From an uncultured Roseateles sp. (GTDB lineage: Bacteria; Pseudomonadota; Gammaproteobacteria; Burkholderiales; Burkholderiaceae_C), in NCBI RefSeq assembly GCF_913777145.1, contig NZ_CAJYPS010000004.1, forward strand, positions 61,048-125,047: a DNA stretch of 64,000 nt, in the 5' to 3' direction. Below are positions 34,972-43,821 of this stretch, one piece after another. The translations under genes and the position numbers were made by a program. Every line of letters starts with the position of its first letter. Positions within the stretch are counted from its first letter, which is position 1. The notes below the pieces were generated by a model that ran no database searches, was not told the DNA's origin, and was given only the letters and a program-made list of their open reading frames with translations.

Positions 34972-35733
34972 TCACATCTGCCGGAACAGGTGGGCGCAGC
35001 TTTCGGCCACCAGCAGCATCTCGCTGCCGTGCTTGAGCTTGAGCTGCATGCGGCCGCGGAAGTCGCGGCTGACGCTGGCGATCGCGTTCACATTGACCAG
35101 CGTGGAGCGGTGGATCTGCCAGAACTGCTGCGGGTCCAGCTCCTCGATCAGCTCCTTGAGCGGCTTGCGTATCAGCGCCTCGCCGTCCTTCAGCGCCAGG
35201 CGCGTGTACTTGTTGTCGCTCTGGAAGAACAGCACCTCGTCCACGGTGATGAGGCGCAGCGTCTGACCCACGGACGCATTGATCCAGCGCAGCGGCGCGC
35301 GTGCGGCGGCGGTGGGGCGTTGGCTGAGCTGGTCCAGCACGCCGCCCAGCGGCGCCGGCGCCTGGCCCAGGCGCGCCTTGAGCCGGGCTATGGCGGTGAA
35401 CAGCCGGGCGCTGGACAGTGGCTTGAGCAGGTAGTCCACCGCGCCCTGGTCGAAGGCGGCAACCGCGTACTGGTCGTAGGCGGTGGTGAACACCACGTGG
35501 CTGCGCCCGTTCACCTGGCGCGCGACCTCCAGGCCGGTGGCGCCGGGCATCTCGATGTCCAGGAACAGGATGTCGGGCTGCCACTGGTCCAGCAGGCGCA
35601 GCGCCGCGATGCCGTCGCCGGCCTCGGCGACGATGCTGAGCTCGGGCCACAGCCGGCCCAGCTGTTCCACCAGCTCGGCCCTCAGCGTGGCCTCGTCTTC
35701 CGCCACCACTGCGGTGGGTGCCAGAGTGCTCAT
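34972..35733 (-). CDS. LytTR-type response regulator (AlgR/LytR-like)
   Basis: 253 aa from the ATG at 35733 (AAGGAGG nine bases upstream). The receiver has AEDE at 11-14, phospho-Asp59 in ILFLDIEMPG and Lys in DYLLKPLSSARL. The C-terminal LytTR DNA-binding domain reads VLFFQSDNKYTRL and QQFWQIHRSTLVNVN. It overlaps the pseudokinase gene by ATGA. It is the likely output of the kinase two genes upstream. Confidence 0.94.
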   Translation of the reverse strand: MSTLAPTAVVAEDEATLRAELVEQLGRLWPELSIVAEAGDGIAALRLLDQWQPDILFLDIEMPGATGLEVARQVNGRSHVVFTTAYDQYAVAAFDQGAVDYLLKPLSSARLFTAIARLKARLGQAPAPLGGVLDQLSQRPTAAARAPLRWINASVGQTLRLITVDEVLFFQSDNKYTRLALKDGEALIRKPLKELIEELDPQQFWQIHRSTLVNVNAIASVSRDFRGRMQLKLKHGSEMLLVAESCAHLFRQM

Positions 35734-36809
35734 GCGCGCGTGTCCTCCTTGAGCATCAACAGGAATTCCGTCTGCGTGGCCGTGGCGTGGCAGACCAGCT
35801 CGGCGTCCAGCACCGCCAGCCGCTCGCGCAGCGCGCACAGTTCCTCGTCCTCGCGGTCCAGGCCGGGCTGGTCCAGCCCCAGGCACAGCGGCGGGCCGGC
35901 GTGCAGCCAGCAGCGCGAGGGCCGACTCAGGCGCAGCGCGCGCTGCAGCAGCGGCAGCAGCAGCATGGGCGGCAGGCTGGTGCCGCCGCGGCCGGCTAGG
36001 TCGACCTCCAGGGCCGGCGGCGTGCCGCCCAGGTCGCGCAGCAGGTCCAGGTAGCTGGCGATCAGCTCGGCCTCGCCGTCCAGCGTGGCGCCGCCGTCGC
36101 GCAGGCGCGGCAGCGCGATGCGCAGGTGGCGTATCAGGCGCTCCAGCCGCGCGCTGGCCTCGGGGTCGTGGCGGTCATAGGCCTGCTCGGTGGCCACCAG
36201 TGCGTCGAACAGCAGGCCCGGCTCGACCTGGGCCTGCAGTGCCGCCAGCCGCGAGGCCAGCGCACGCCGGCGCAGCTGTGCATGCTCGCGCAGCAGCGCC
36301 TGGGCGGCCTCGTCCTGCCGCAGCCTGCGGGCGCGCAGCTCCAGCAGGCCCACCAGCAGCAGCGCGGGCAGCAGCACGAACAGCGTGTCGCCCACCTGGA
36401 TGGCGACGCCGAACTCGGTGCAGGGCGGCTTGCCGTGGTGGGCGCTGATCACGTCGCACATGGACGGCCAGCTCAGCGTGGCCACCAGCGCGGCGCTCGC
36501 CCCCATGCCCAGCGCCGCGCCCAGCAGCGTGGCGCCGCCCAGGCGCAGCAGTCGCGCGCGGCCCTGGGCGGCGCTGCGGGTGGCGGGCAGCCAGCACAGC
36601 AGTAGCACCAGGCCGGCGAGCTGCGGGGTCAGCAGATGGCGGGCCAGCACCCCGGGCAGCTCGCTGCCGACGCGGTACTCCACCATGGCGCTGAGGTCCA
36701 CCACGCCCATCAGCAGGCTGGCGCCGAAGAACACCGCGGCCTCGTGCGGGCGCAGCGAACGCCAGGCGCGCCACAGCGCGGCCAATGGGGCAGTCCAGGC
36801 CGTGCTCAT
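35730..36809 (-). CDS. Degenerate LytS-type membrane histidine kinase (pseudokinase)
   Basis: 359 aa from the ATG at 36809. Four membrane helices occupy about residues 25-160. The following region aligns with the His_kinase domain of its neighbour, but the phospho-acceptor motif PHFLFN is changed to PGLLFD, so His is replaced by Gly198. The ATPase half lacks a normal N box (LLLPLLQRAL) and has no G1 or G2 glycine motifs. It should not phosphorylate. It overlaps the intact kinase gene upstream and the regulator gene downstream by 4 bp each, which implies a retained structural or regulatory role. Confidence 0.85.
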   Translation of the reverse strand: MSTAWTAPLAALWRAWRSLRPHEAAVFFGASLLMGVVDLSAMVEYRVGSELPGVLARHLLTPQLAGLVLLLCWLPATRSAAQGRARLLRLGGATLLGAALGMGASAALVATLSWPSMCDVISAHHGKPPCTEFGVAIQVGDTLFVLLPALLLVGLLELRARRLRQDEAAQALLREHAQLRRRALASRLAALQAQVEPGLLFDALVATEQAYDRHDPEASARLERLIRHLRIALPRLRDGGATLDGEAELIASYLDLLRDLGGTPPALEVDLAGRGGTSLPPMLLLPLLQRALRLSRPSRCWLHAGPPLCLGLDQPGLDREDEELCALRERLAVLDAELVCHATATQTEFLLMLKEDTRA

Positions 36810-37969
36810 GGCGCGGCCTCCAGCGCCTGCGCGGGCAGGCGCACCCGCGCGATCACGCCATGCGGCTGGGCGGCCTCCAGCTCCAGTGCGGCCGCGTCGC
36901 CGAAGCGCGCGGCCAGGCGGGCGCGGGTGTTGGCCAGGCCCACGCCGGCACCGCCGCTGGCCACGCCGAAGCCGGCGCCGTCGTCCGCCACCTCCACGCA
37001 CAGACCGGCGCCTTCGGCCTGGGCGCGCACCGTGATGTGGCCACCCTCGGGCAGCGGGGACAGGCCGTGCTTGATCGCGTTCTCCACCAGCGTGGGCAGC
37101 ACCAGCGTGGGCAGGCGCGCGCCCAGCAGCGCGGGCGGCGCATCGATCGCGAAGCTCAGGCGCTCGCCCATGCGCATCTGCAGGATGGCCAGGTAGTGGC
37201 GCACCAGCTCCAGCTCCTCGGCCAGTGTGGACTCCTGGCGGCGCATGCCGGGCAGCGCGGCGCGCAGGTAGGCGATCAGCGCCTGCAGCATGTGGCGGCC
37301 GCGCGCCGGCGCGGTCTCGTACAGGCGCTTCACGTTGGCCAGCGTGTTGAACAGGAAGTGCGGCTCGATCTGCGCAGTCAGCGCCGACAGCTGCGCCTCG
37401 GTCTGCTGGGCCAGCAGCGCCTCGCGCTCGCGCGCCAGCCGGCCCAGCGCGCGGCGGCTGGCCTGCTCGGCCAGGCTCTGGCGCAGCAGCGCATAGGCCA
37501 CGCCGCCGAACAGCACCCACAGCGCGATGGTGGTCGCCATCCAGGCCGGGCGCAGCCTGAGGCTGGGGTCGTTCATCGCGGCGACCTCGAAGCGCGCCAG
37601 CGTGCCCAGGCTGGCGGCCAGGCCCACGGCCAGTGCCTGCACCGCCAGCGCCGCGCGACCGCGCCAGCGGGTGGCGGCCAGCAGCGCCTCGGCCAGGCCC
37701 ACCAGCAACAGCAGCGACAGGCCGCTGATCAGCAGCTGGCGCGTGTAGCGCACGATGGCGAACAGCGTGTCGCCCAGGCGTTCACTTTCCTGGAACCAGG
37801 TCAGGCCGCGCGACAGCGCATAGAGCAGGCAGAAGTAGTAGACGGCGGCCAGCACGCGCAGATTGCACACGCGCCGGAAGGCCTGCAGGGGCGAGTCCTC
37901 CATGGGGTGCGAATTGTCCGGGGCCGCGTCCGCAGCGGCGCCGGGCTTGCGACGAAACCGGTCGCTCAA
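36806..37969 (-). CDS. LytS/AlgZ-type sensor histidine kinase
   Basis: 387 aa. Four membrane helices lie within about residues 38-162, followed by a coiled linker. The kinase core is intact: His204 in IEPHFLFNTLANV, the N box VENAIKHGL, G1 DDGAGF and GVGLANTRARL. It should phosphorylate the LytTR regulator two genes downstream. An alternative start (MEDSPLQ) lies 22 codons in. It heads a three-gene overlapping block, kinase, pseudokinase, regulator. Confidence 0.92.
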   Translation of the reverse strand: MSDRFRRKPGAAADAAPDNSHPMEDSPLQAFRRVCNLRVLAAVYYFCLLYALSRGLTWFQESERLGDTLFAIVRYTRQLLISGLSLLLLVGLAEALLAATRWRGRAALAVQALAVGLAASLGTLARFEVAAMNDPSLRLRPAWMATTIALWVLFGGVAYALLRQSLAEQASRRALGRLAREREALLAQQTEAQLSALTAQIEPHFLFNTLANVKRLYETAPARGRHMLQALIAYLRAALPGMRRQESTLAEELELVRHYLAILQMRMGERLSFAIDAPPALLGARLPTLVLPTLVENAIKHGLSPLPEGGHITVRAQAEGAGLCVEVADDGAGFGVASGGAGVGLANTRARLAARFGDAAALELEAAQPHGVIARVRLPAQALEAAP

Positions 37970-38005
37970 GGCGCGAAGCCGCCCGGGGGCGGGCCGAGCT
38001 GGCGC

Positions 38006-38383
38006 TCAGGCGGCGCCGGCCGCAGCGATCAGCGCCTTGAGCTCACGCTCCGAGGCCTCGCTGTCGCCCAGGTTGATCTCGATCAGGCGGCGCAGGTGGG
38101 TGATGGACTCGAGGTCTATGCTGCGGCACTGCACGCCCGCATGGCGGCCCTCCACATGGGCGAGCTCGCCGGCCATCGCGATCACCACCTCGCCGGTGGA
38201 CAGCGGCAGTTTGACTAGGCAGGGCATGCCGGCCTGGGGCTGGTGACCCTCGGGCAGCTGCAGCAGCACGCCCTTCAGCGAGATGTCCACCACCTGGCAG
38301 GCCAGGTGTTCCTGGGTGGTGATGAGCTCGGCGCCGGACGCGAAGGCGACCCGGGCGAATTGACGGCGTTCGGTGCTGATGAT
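38006..38383 (-). CDS. PilZ-domain protein with unclear start codon
   Basis: About 125 aa. The PilZ pattern is present: ERRQFARV (RRxxR-like) near the N-terminus, VVDISLKGVLL (DxSxxG) and a closing GVQCRSIDLES. Such proteins bind c-di-GMP. In this frame there is no ATG, GTG or TTG between the upstream gene's end and the RR motif. The best candidate is an ATC at 38383 or 38380 with GGGAG just upstream. An in-frame ATG exists at 38539 but would add about 50 low-complexity residues fully overlapping the neighbouring gene. The end is certain; the start is not. Confidence 0.75.
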   Translation of the reverse strand: MISTERRQFARVAFASGAELITTQEHLACQVVDISLKGVLLQLPEGHQPQAGMPCLVKLPLSTGEVVIAMAGELAHVEGRHAGVQCRSIDLESITHLRRLIEINLGDSEASERELKALIAAAGAA

Positions 38384-38396
38384 GGGCTCCCGGGGG

Positions 38397-38831
38397 CTAG
38401 AGGAAGGACTCGAGCTCGCTGCCGCTGCTGAACACCGTGCTGTGCTCCACCGCCTGCTGCAGCCGCTCGGGCGCCAGCGAGGCCAGGCCCATGGCTTCCA
38501 GCATGAACCAGGCGGCGCGCAGGAAGGCGATGGTCTCATCGCGCACGCCGTCCGGGCTGGTCAGGCCCTCGGCCCACTCGGTGCTGTTGGCCGCCTCGCG
38601 CGGTGCGACCACGGCCGGCCGGTGCGCGCGGGCCACGCGGCTGAGCAGCTCGCGGGTGTCGGGCGTGGCGCTGGGCGCGTCGATCAGCCGCACCAGGTCA
38701 CCCAGCTGCTGCTCGGCCGCGGCCGCCAGCAGTCGGGCCGCGTGATCGGCGCCGCCGGCGAGGTAGAGGCCGGCCCCGAGGTCGGCGTACTCGAGGGCGG
38801 CGGAGAGGCGCTGGAGGTCGGGATTGGACAT
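38397..38831 (-). CDS. Hypothetical protein, 144 aa
   Basis: The family is not recognised. It is a soluble, Ala/Leu/Glu-rich, probably helical protein starting MSNPDLQRLSAALEYADLG with no signal peptide or membrane segment. It lies just upstream of the PilZ gene on the same strand; the two may share a transcript and a c-di-GMP or motility-related function, which is inference from position only. Codon use matches the neighbours, so it is likely real. Confidence 0.75.
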   Translation of the reverse strand: MSNPDLQRLSAALEYADLGAGLYLAGGADHAARLLAAAAEQQLGDLVRLIDAPSATPDTRELLSRVARAHRPAVVAPREAANSTEWAEGLTSPDGVRDETIAFLRAAWFMLEAMGLASLAPERLQQAVEHSTVFSSGSELESFL

Positions 38832-38918
38832 GGCGGCCCGAGTCTAGGCCCGTTGCAGGCTTCCCGGACGGCGAAAGTTCACGGAGGTTTATGCTGGCCG
38901 TCCACAGGAGGCTTTGCC

Positions 38919-39497
38919 ATGACCGACCGCCGCACCCATCTGCAACAACTGCTTGCATTGACCGCCAGCACGGCCTGGCCCGCCACTGCGGCGCTGGCCG
39001 CCGAGGACAAGGACGGCACCTATGACGAGGATTCGGTGCTCAAGGCCGCGACCGAGTTTTTTGGCCAGACCACCGAGGGTCTGGCCAAGGTCATAGAAAA
39101 GGCGTTCAAGGAGCAGGGCCGCCCCAATGCCTACATCAAGGGCGAGGAGGCCGGCGGCGCGCTGACCGTGGGCCTGCGCTACGGCGAGGGCGAGCTGATG
39201 ATGAAGTCCGGCGCCCAGGCCAAGGTCTACTGGGCCGGCCCGTCCATAGGCTTCGACGTGGGCGGGAACGCGTCCAAGGTGTTCACGCTGGTCTACCACC
39301 TGCCCAAGACCGGCGCGATCTACCAGCGCTTCCCCGGCGTGGACGGCAGCCTCTACTACGTGGGCGGCGCCGGCATCAACTACCAGCGCCGCAACGGCAT
39401 CACGCTGGCCCCCATACGCCTGGGCGTGGGCCTGCGCGCGGGCGCCAGCGTGGGCTACATCCATTACCGTCCCGAGAAGACCATCAATCCGTTCTGA
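38919..39497 (+). CDS. DUF1134 envelope protein (EipA-like)
   Basis: 192 aa. AGGAGG lies seven bases before the ATG. A Sec-type signal peptide ends near TAALAA. The mature part shows DUF1134 features: SVLKAATEFFGQTTEGLAKV, AYIKGEEAGGALTVGLRYGE and VYWAGPSIGFDVGGNASKV, then a Gly-rich beta-structured end. The Brucella member EipA is a periplasmic protein needed for envelope integrity; the role here is inferred from the family. It is transcribed just before nrdJ with a 63-bp gap. Confidence 0.88.
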   Translation: MTDRRTHLQQLLALTASTAWPATAALAAEDKDGTYDEDSVLKAATEFFGQTTEGLAKVIEKAFKEQGRPNAYIKGEEAGGALTVGLRYGEGELMMKSGAQAKVYWAGPSIGFDVGGNASKVFTLVYHLPKTGAIYQRFPGVDGSLYYVGGAGINYQRRNGITLAPIRLGVGLRAGASVGYIHYRPEKTINPF

Positions 39498-39560
39498 CCC
39501 CGGGGCGGCCCGGCCGGCCGAGGCGTAGACTGTCATTTCATCCAGTATTCCAGAGGCATC

Positions 39561-42473
39561 GTGAGCACGACGACCACCGCATTGCCCGTGCAGGACATCA
39601 GCAGCGAAGTCCTGATCGAGAAATACGCCAAGGACGGCGAACAGACCCCCGACGAGCTGCGCAGCCGCGTGGCCCGCGCGCTCAGCGCGGCCGAGAAACC
39701 GGCCGAGCGCGCCAAGTGGGCGGCGGCCTTTCTGGCGGCTCAGCAGAACGGCTTCGTGCCGGCCGGCCGCATCATGTCGGCCGCCGGCACCGAGCTGTCG
39801 GCCACCCTCATCAACTGCTTTGTGCAGCCGGTGGGCGACTCCATCGCCACCGCCGAGGACGGCGTGCCGGGCATCTACACCGCGCTGACCGAGGCCGCCG
39901 AGACCATGCGCCGCGGCGGTGGTGTGGGCTACGACTTCAGCCGCATCCGCCCCAAGGGCGCCTGGGTGGGCTCCACGCGCAGCCATGCGTCCGGCCCGGT
40001 CAGCTACATGCGCGTGTTCGACCGCAGCTGCGAGACGGTGGAGAGCGCCGGCAGCCGCCGCGGTGCGCAGATGGGCGTGCTGCGCTGCGACCATCCGGAC
40101 ATCGAGGAGTTCATCCACGCGAAGGACCAGGGCGACCTGCGCAACTTCAACATCTCCATCGCGGTGACCGACGCCTTCATGGAGGCGGTGCAGGCCGACG
40201 GCGAGGTGGAGCTGGCGCACAAGGCCCAGCCCAGCGCCGACCAGATCGAGGCCGGCGCCTACCAGCGCGCCGACGGCCTGTGGGTTTACCGCAAGCTGCG
40301 CGCCCGCGTGCTGTGGGACCAGGTCATGCGCTCCACCTACGACCATGCCGAACCCGGCGTGCTGTTCCTGGACCGCATCAACAACGACAACAACCTGCAC
40401 TACTGCGAGACCATCGCGGCGACCAACCCCTGCGCCGAGCAGCCGCTGCCGCCCTATGGCTGCTGCTGCCTGGGCTCCATCGACCTGACCCGCTTCGTGC
40501 GCCAGCCCTTCACGGCCGATGCGCACTTCGATGCGGCCGGCTTTGCCGAGGTGGTCAAGGTCGCGGTGCGCATGCTGGACAACGTGCTGGACGTGACCCC
40601 GTGGCCGCTGCCCGCGCAGGCCCAGGAGGCCGCCAACAAGCGCCGCGTGGGCCTGGGCTTCACCGGCCTGGGCGATGCGCTGGTGATGCTCAACCTGCGC
40701 TACGACACCCAGGCCGCGCGCGACCAGGCCAGTGCGATCAGCGAGCTGATGCGCGACAGCGCCTATTCGGCCTCCAGCGATCTGGCCGCCGAGCGCGGCA
40801 GCTTCCCGCTGTTCAATGCCGACCTGTATCTGTCCGGCGGCAGCTTCGCGTCCCGCCTGCCGCAGGCGCTGAAGGACAAGATCCGCGCCCAGGGCCTGCG
40901 CAACTCCCACCTGCTGTCCATCGCGCCCACCGGCACCATCAGCCTGGCCTTTGCGGACAACGCGAGCAACGGCATAGAGCCGGCCTTCTCCTGGGCCTAC
41001 ACGCGCAAGAAGCGCCTGTCGCAGGCCGAGGGCGGTGGCTTCAAGGAGTACCAGGTCGAGGACCACGCCTGGCGCCTGTACCGCCACCTGTTCGGCACCG
41101 ATGCGCCGCTGTCCGACGCCTTCGTCACCGCGCTGGAGCTGAGCGCGGCCGATCACGCCTCCATGGTGGCCGCGGTCGCGCCCTATATCGACACGTCCAT
41201 CAGCAAGACGGTGAACGTGCCGGCCGACTATCCCTACGAGGACTTCCAGGACCTGTACGTGCAGGCCTGGCAGTCCAAGCTCAAGGGCCTGGCCACCTAC
41301 CGGCCCAACAGCGTGCTGGGGTCGGTGCTCAGCGTGACGCCCGAGGTCAAGCAGCCCGAGCCGCTGAAGCCCGATGTGGACGGCACCAACCAGCGTCTCA
41401 AGGTCGAGCGTCTGCCGCAGGCGGTGGTGGCCTCGCTGCGCTGGCCCAGCCGCCCGGAGATGCCCGGCGGCAACCCGGCCTGGAGCTACCTGATCCAGCA
41501 TCCGCACGGCGACTTCGCGCTCTTCATCGGCGAGCTGCCGCTGGACGGACCGGACGGCGGTCTGTTCGGTCGCAACCTGCCCTTCGAGGTCTGGGTCAAC
41601 GGCGCCGAACAGCCGCGCGGCCTGGCCGCGCTGGCCAAGACCCTGTCCACCGATCTGCGCACCAACGACGCCGCCTGGCTGCGCCTCAAGCTGGACGCGC
41701 TGGCCACCGTGGCCGAGGAGCGTGCCTTCGAGATGGCCATGCCGCCCAGTGGCGAGAAGCGCCTGTTCCCCGGCGTGGTGGCGGCCACGGCGGCCGTGAT
41801 CCGCTGGCGCTGCGAGCAGCTCGGGGCTCTGGCCGAGGGCGGCCCCACGCCGGTGGTGGACGCGATGTTCAGCCGCAACGAGCCGCGCACCAGCGTGAGT
41901 GGCACGCTGGCCTGGGCGGTCGACGTGGACAACCCGGCCACCAACGAGCAGTTCACGCTGACGCTGAAGGAAGTGGTGCTGCCCACGCCGGACGGCGGCA
42001 CGGTCACGCGGCCCTGCGCGATGGGCTTCTCGGGCAACTACCCCAAGGCGCTGGATGGCCTGGCGCGCTTGCTGAGCCTGGACATGCGCGTGATGGACCC
42101 CGGCTGGATCGCGATGAAGCTGCGCAAGCTGCTCAACGTGGGCGAGCCGCTGGGCCACTTCATGGCGCCGGTGCCCAGCTTGAGCGGCGAACGCCGCCAG
42201 CAGATCTGGCCGTCCACCGTGGCCTATGTGGCGCGGCTCATCATCCACCGCTACGCGATGCTGGGCATCCTGGACGAGACCGGCCAGCCGCTGGCCGACA
42301 TGGGCCTGCTGCAGGCCCCGGCCGCACCGGCCGCCGCCAGCGCCGCAGCGGCCACCGGCGCGCTGCAGGTGCAGGCCGGCAAGCCTTGCCCGGAATGCGG
42401 CAACGCCACCATGATCCACAAGGACGGCTGCGATTTCTGCACCGCCTGTGGGTATGTGGGGCAGTGCGGCTGA
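39561..42473 (+). CDS. nrdJ: Adenosylcobalamin-dependent ribonucleotide reductase (class II)
   Basis: 970 aa with a GTG start. The catalytic barrel contains [32 protein letters not shown], the finger-loop Cys motif [14 protein letters not shown] and [17 protein letters not shown]-terminal zinc-ribbon tail has CPECGN and [14 protein letters not shown]. The protein makes deoxyribonucleotides using coenzyme B12 and no oxygen, in the cytoplasm. The long C-terminal domain (about 640-900) is typical of proteobacterial NrdJ. No NrdR box or cobalamin riboswitch was seen in the short leader. Confidence 0.96.
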   Translation: MSTTTTALPVQDISSEVLIEKYAKDGEQTPDELRSRVARALSAAEKPAERAKWAAAFLAAQQNGFVPAGRIMSAAGTELSATLINCFVQPVGDSIATAEDGVPGIYTALTEAAETMRRGGGVGYDFSRIRPKGAWVGSTRSHASGPVSYMRVFDRSCETVESAGSRRGAQMGVLRCDHPDIEEFIHAKDQGDLRNFNISIAVTDAFMEAVQADGEVELAHKAQPSADQIEAGAYQRADGLWVYRKLRARVLWDQVMRSTYDHAEPGVLFLDRINNDNNLHYCETIAATNPCAEQPLPPYGCCCLGSIDLTRFVRQPFTADAHFDAAGFAEVVKVAVRMLDNVLDVTPWPLPAQAQEAANKRRVGLGFTGLGDALVMLNLRYDTQAARDQASAISELMRDSAYSASSDLAAERGSFPLFNADLYLSGGSFASRLPQALKDKIRAQGLRNSHLLSIAPTGTISLAFADNASNGIEPAFSWAYTRKKRLSQAEGGGFKEYQVEDHAWRLYRHLFGTDAPLSDAFVTALELSAADHASMVAAVAPYIDTSISKTVNVPADYPYEDFQDLYVQAWQSKLKGLATYRPNSVLGSVLSVTPEVKQPEPLKPDVDGTNQRLKVERLPQAVVASLRWPSRPEMPGGNPAWSYLIQHPHGDFALFIGELPLDGPDGGLFGRNLPFEVWVNGAEQPRGLAALAKTLSTDLRTNDAAWLRLKLDALATVAEERAFEMAMPPSGEKRLFPGVVAATAAVIRWRCEQLGALAEGGPTPVVDAMFSRNEPRTSVSGTLAWAVDVDNPATNEQFTLTLKEVVLPTPDGGTVTRPCAMGFSGNYPKALDGLARLLSLDMRVMDPGWIAMKLRKLLNVGEPLGHFMAPVPSLSGERRQQIWPSTVAYVARLIIHRYAMLGILDETGQPLADMGLLQAPAAPAAASAAAATGALQVQAGKPCPECGNATMIHKDGCDFCTACGYVGQCG

Positions 42474-42507
42474 GCCAAGGCGTTCTTCCGGAGGCGGGCG
42501 CAGGGCG

Positions 42508-42525
42508 GCGGGGCATAGGCCCCGC
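42508..42525 (+). terminator. GC hairpin downstream of nrdJ
   Basis: GCGGGGC and GCCCCGC pair perfectly around a 4-nt loop, 35 bp after the nrdJ stop. It is not followed by a U tract. The remaining gap to 42612 shows nothing else. Confidence 0.35.
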
Positions 42526-42612
42526 TCACCGCGGCGACGCCAGGCTCGTCATGCCAACTAGCTCGATTGCCCTTCACCCCCTCCGTCTCCTAGAGCGTTT
42601 CCGGCCGAGTCC

Positions 42613-43638
42613 ATGAACCTCCCGTCTTCATCACTCATCGATTCGGAGGGGCGGCCGAGCTGCCGCAGCATGCAGCCGCTCGGGCTGGGGGCCTCCGGAG
42701 AAGCCCTGTACCGGACCCTGCTGCGGCGGCCGGGGCTGGGCACGCCAGCGCTGCAGCAGCTCTTGCCGGGGCTCGATGAGCCGTTGGAGCCTTTGCTGGA
42801 GTCGCTACAGCGCCGGGGACTGGTTCGCCGCAGCGCGGACGAGTTGCAGGGCTGGCAGGCGACCGCGCCGGAGGTCGCCATCGAGTTGCTGCTGATGGAA
42901 CGCCAGGCCGAACTCAACGACGCAAGACGTGTGCTGCCCGATCTGCAGGCAGATCTTGCGCGGGATTCGTCGGCAACATCCATGGGCGATGTCCAGATCG
43001 TGCCTGCCGACCCCAAGGAGCAGTTGCACGCCTACCTGAAACTCTACGAGCAGGCCCGAAGCAGCATCCTGTCTTTCGTTCGCCCCCCGTTTTTGCTGGC
43101 CGCCCCGGAAGCCATGGAGGCAGCGCGGGACGCCGCACGAAAGCGTGGCGTGCGCATCCGCAGCATCCTGACTCCGGAGGTCATGGCGTGGGACGGATGG
43201 CATGCCGCGGTCGCGCAGTCGGTGGCGGCGGGTGACGAACTGCGGGTGCTCGACGGCCTGCCGTTCAAGCTGCTGCTGGTGGATGGCGCAAGCGGCATGC
43301 TGCCGCTGCATACCGATGACCCTCAGGGGCCGGTGCTGCGCCTGGGCAATACCGCCGTCCTGCATGCGCTGGACGTGCTGTTCGAGCAGCACTGGAGCGA
43401 GGCGGTGCCCGCGGTGGAAACCGTGGCCGCCCACCCGGACGCGGCCCATGACGGCGAGGCGTCCTTGCAGGAGCTTGTCACGGTGCTGGCCGCCGGAGCA
43501 AACGACAAGACAGCGGCCCATGCGCTGGGCATCTCGGACCGCACCCTGCAGCGTCGCATGGCGGCGCTCACCGCACAGCTGCGCGCCAAGTCGCGCTTCC
43601 AGGCGGGCTGGCTGGCCGCACGCCTCTTTGATCGCTGA
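42613..43638 (+). CDS. TrmB/LuxR-like transcriptional regulator
   Basis: 341 aa. The N-terminal 90 residues look like a TrmB-type winged helix (LYRTLLRRPGLGTPALQQLL, LLESLQRRGLVRRS) with a coiled linker. The middle (about 130-250) resembles the phospholipase-D-like effector fold of such regulators. A LuxR-type helix-turn-helix is at the C-terminus (GANDKTAAHALGISDRTLQR). Regulators of this shape are better known from actinobacteria. It stands directly before the PEP-CTERM/FG-GAP cluster and may control it. No ligand can be named. Confidence 0.8.
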   Translation: MNLPSSSLIDSEGRPSCRSMQPLGLGASGEALYRTLLRRPGLGTPALQQLLPGLDEPLEPLLESLQRRGLVRRSADELQGWQATAPEVAIELLLMERQAELNDARRVLPDLQADLARDSSATSMGDVQIVPADPKEQLHAYLKLYEQARSSILSFVRPPFLLAAPEAMEAARDAARKRGVRIRSILTPEVMAWDGWHAAVAQSVAAGDELRVLDGLPFKLLLVDGASGMLPLHTDDPQGPVLRLGNTAVLHALDVLFEQHWSEAVPAVETVAAHPDAAHDGEASLQELVTVLAAGANDKTAAHALGISDRTLQRRMAALTAQLRAKSRFQAGWLAARLFDR

Positions 43639-43696
43639 ATACGCAGCTGGGAAGCTCCTGGGGTAATTGCCCCCCTTGAATGGGTGGCTGATTTTC

Positions 43697-43807
43697 GCCA
43701 TGGCCAAAGCTCGCCGAGCGGGCATGGCAACGCTGAAGTCCAATGTTTTTAACACCCCTGCCATATTGCCGACACCGGCATCGGCAGGGTTCGCAACTCC
43801 ATTGGAC
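43697..43807 (+). promoter_or_regulatory. Structured 5' leader of the FG-GAP gene
   Basis: Three nested elements are visible. GCCATG (43697) pairs with CATGGC (43723), with GCTC/GAGC inside. GTCCAATG (43738-43745) pairs perfectly with CATTGGAC (43800-43807). Inside this lies CCCTGCC (43756) with GGCAGGG (43783) plus GCCG/CGGC. The last helix ends 14 nt before the ATG, next to the CGGAGCGG ribosome site. It does not match the c-di-GMP-I consensus or another riboswitch class that I recognise. Confidence 0.5.
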
Positions 43808-43821
43808 CGGAGCGGAAAATC

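Noticed and set aside
38889..42419. A 1176-codon open frame on the minus strand opposite nrdJ
   Set aside because: It is His/Gln/Gly/Val-rich without domains, and sits exactly antisense to a well-conserved enzyme; it is a by-product of high GC at third positions.
43685..43730. Sigma-54 promoter before the PEP-CTERM cluster
   Set aside because: TGGC boxes exist but none has a GC element at the required -12 spacing.
43640..43750. A second c-di-GMP riboswitch in the FG-GAP leader
   Set aside because: It has GCCAAAGC and GGCAACGC strings that look vaguely similar, but none of the required conserved blocks in order.
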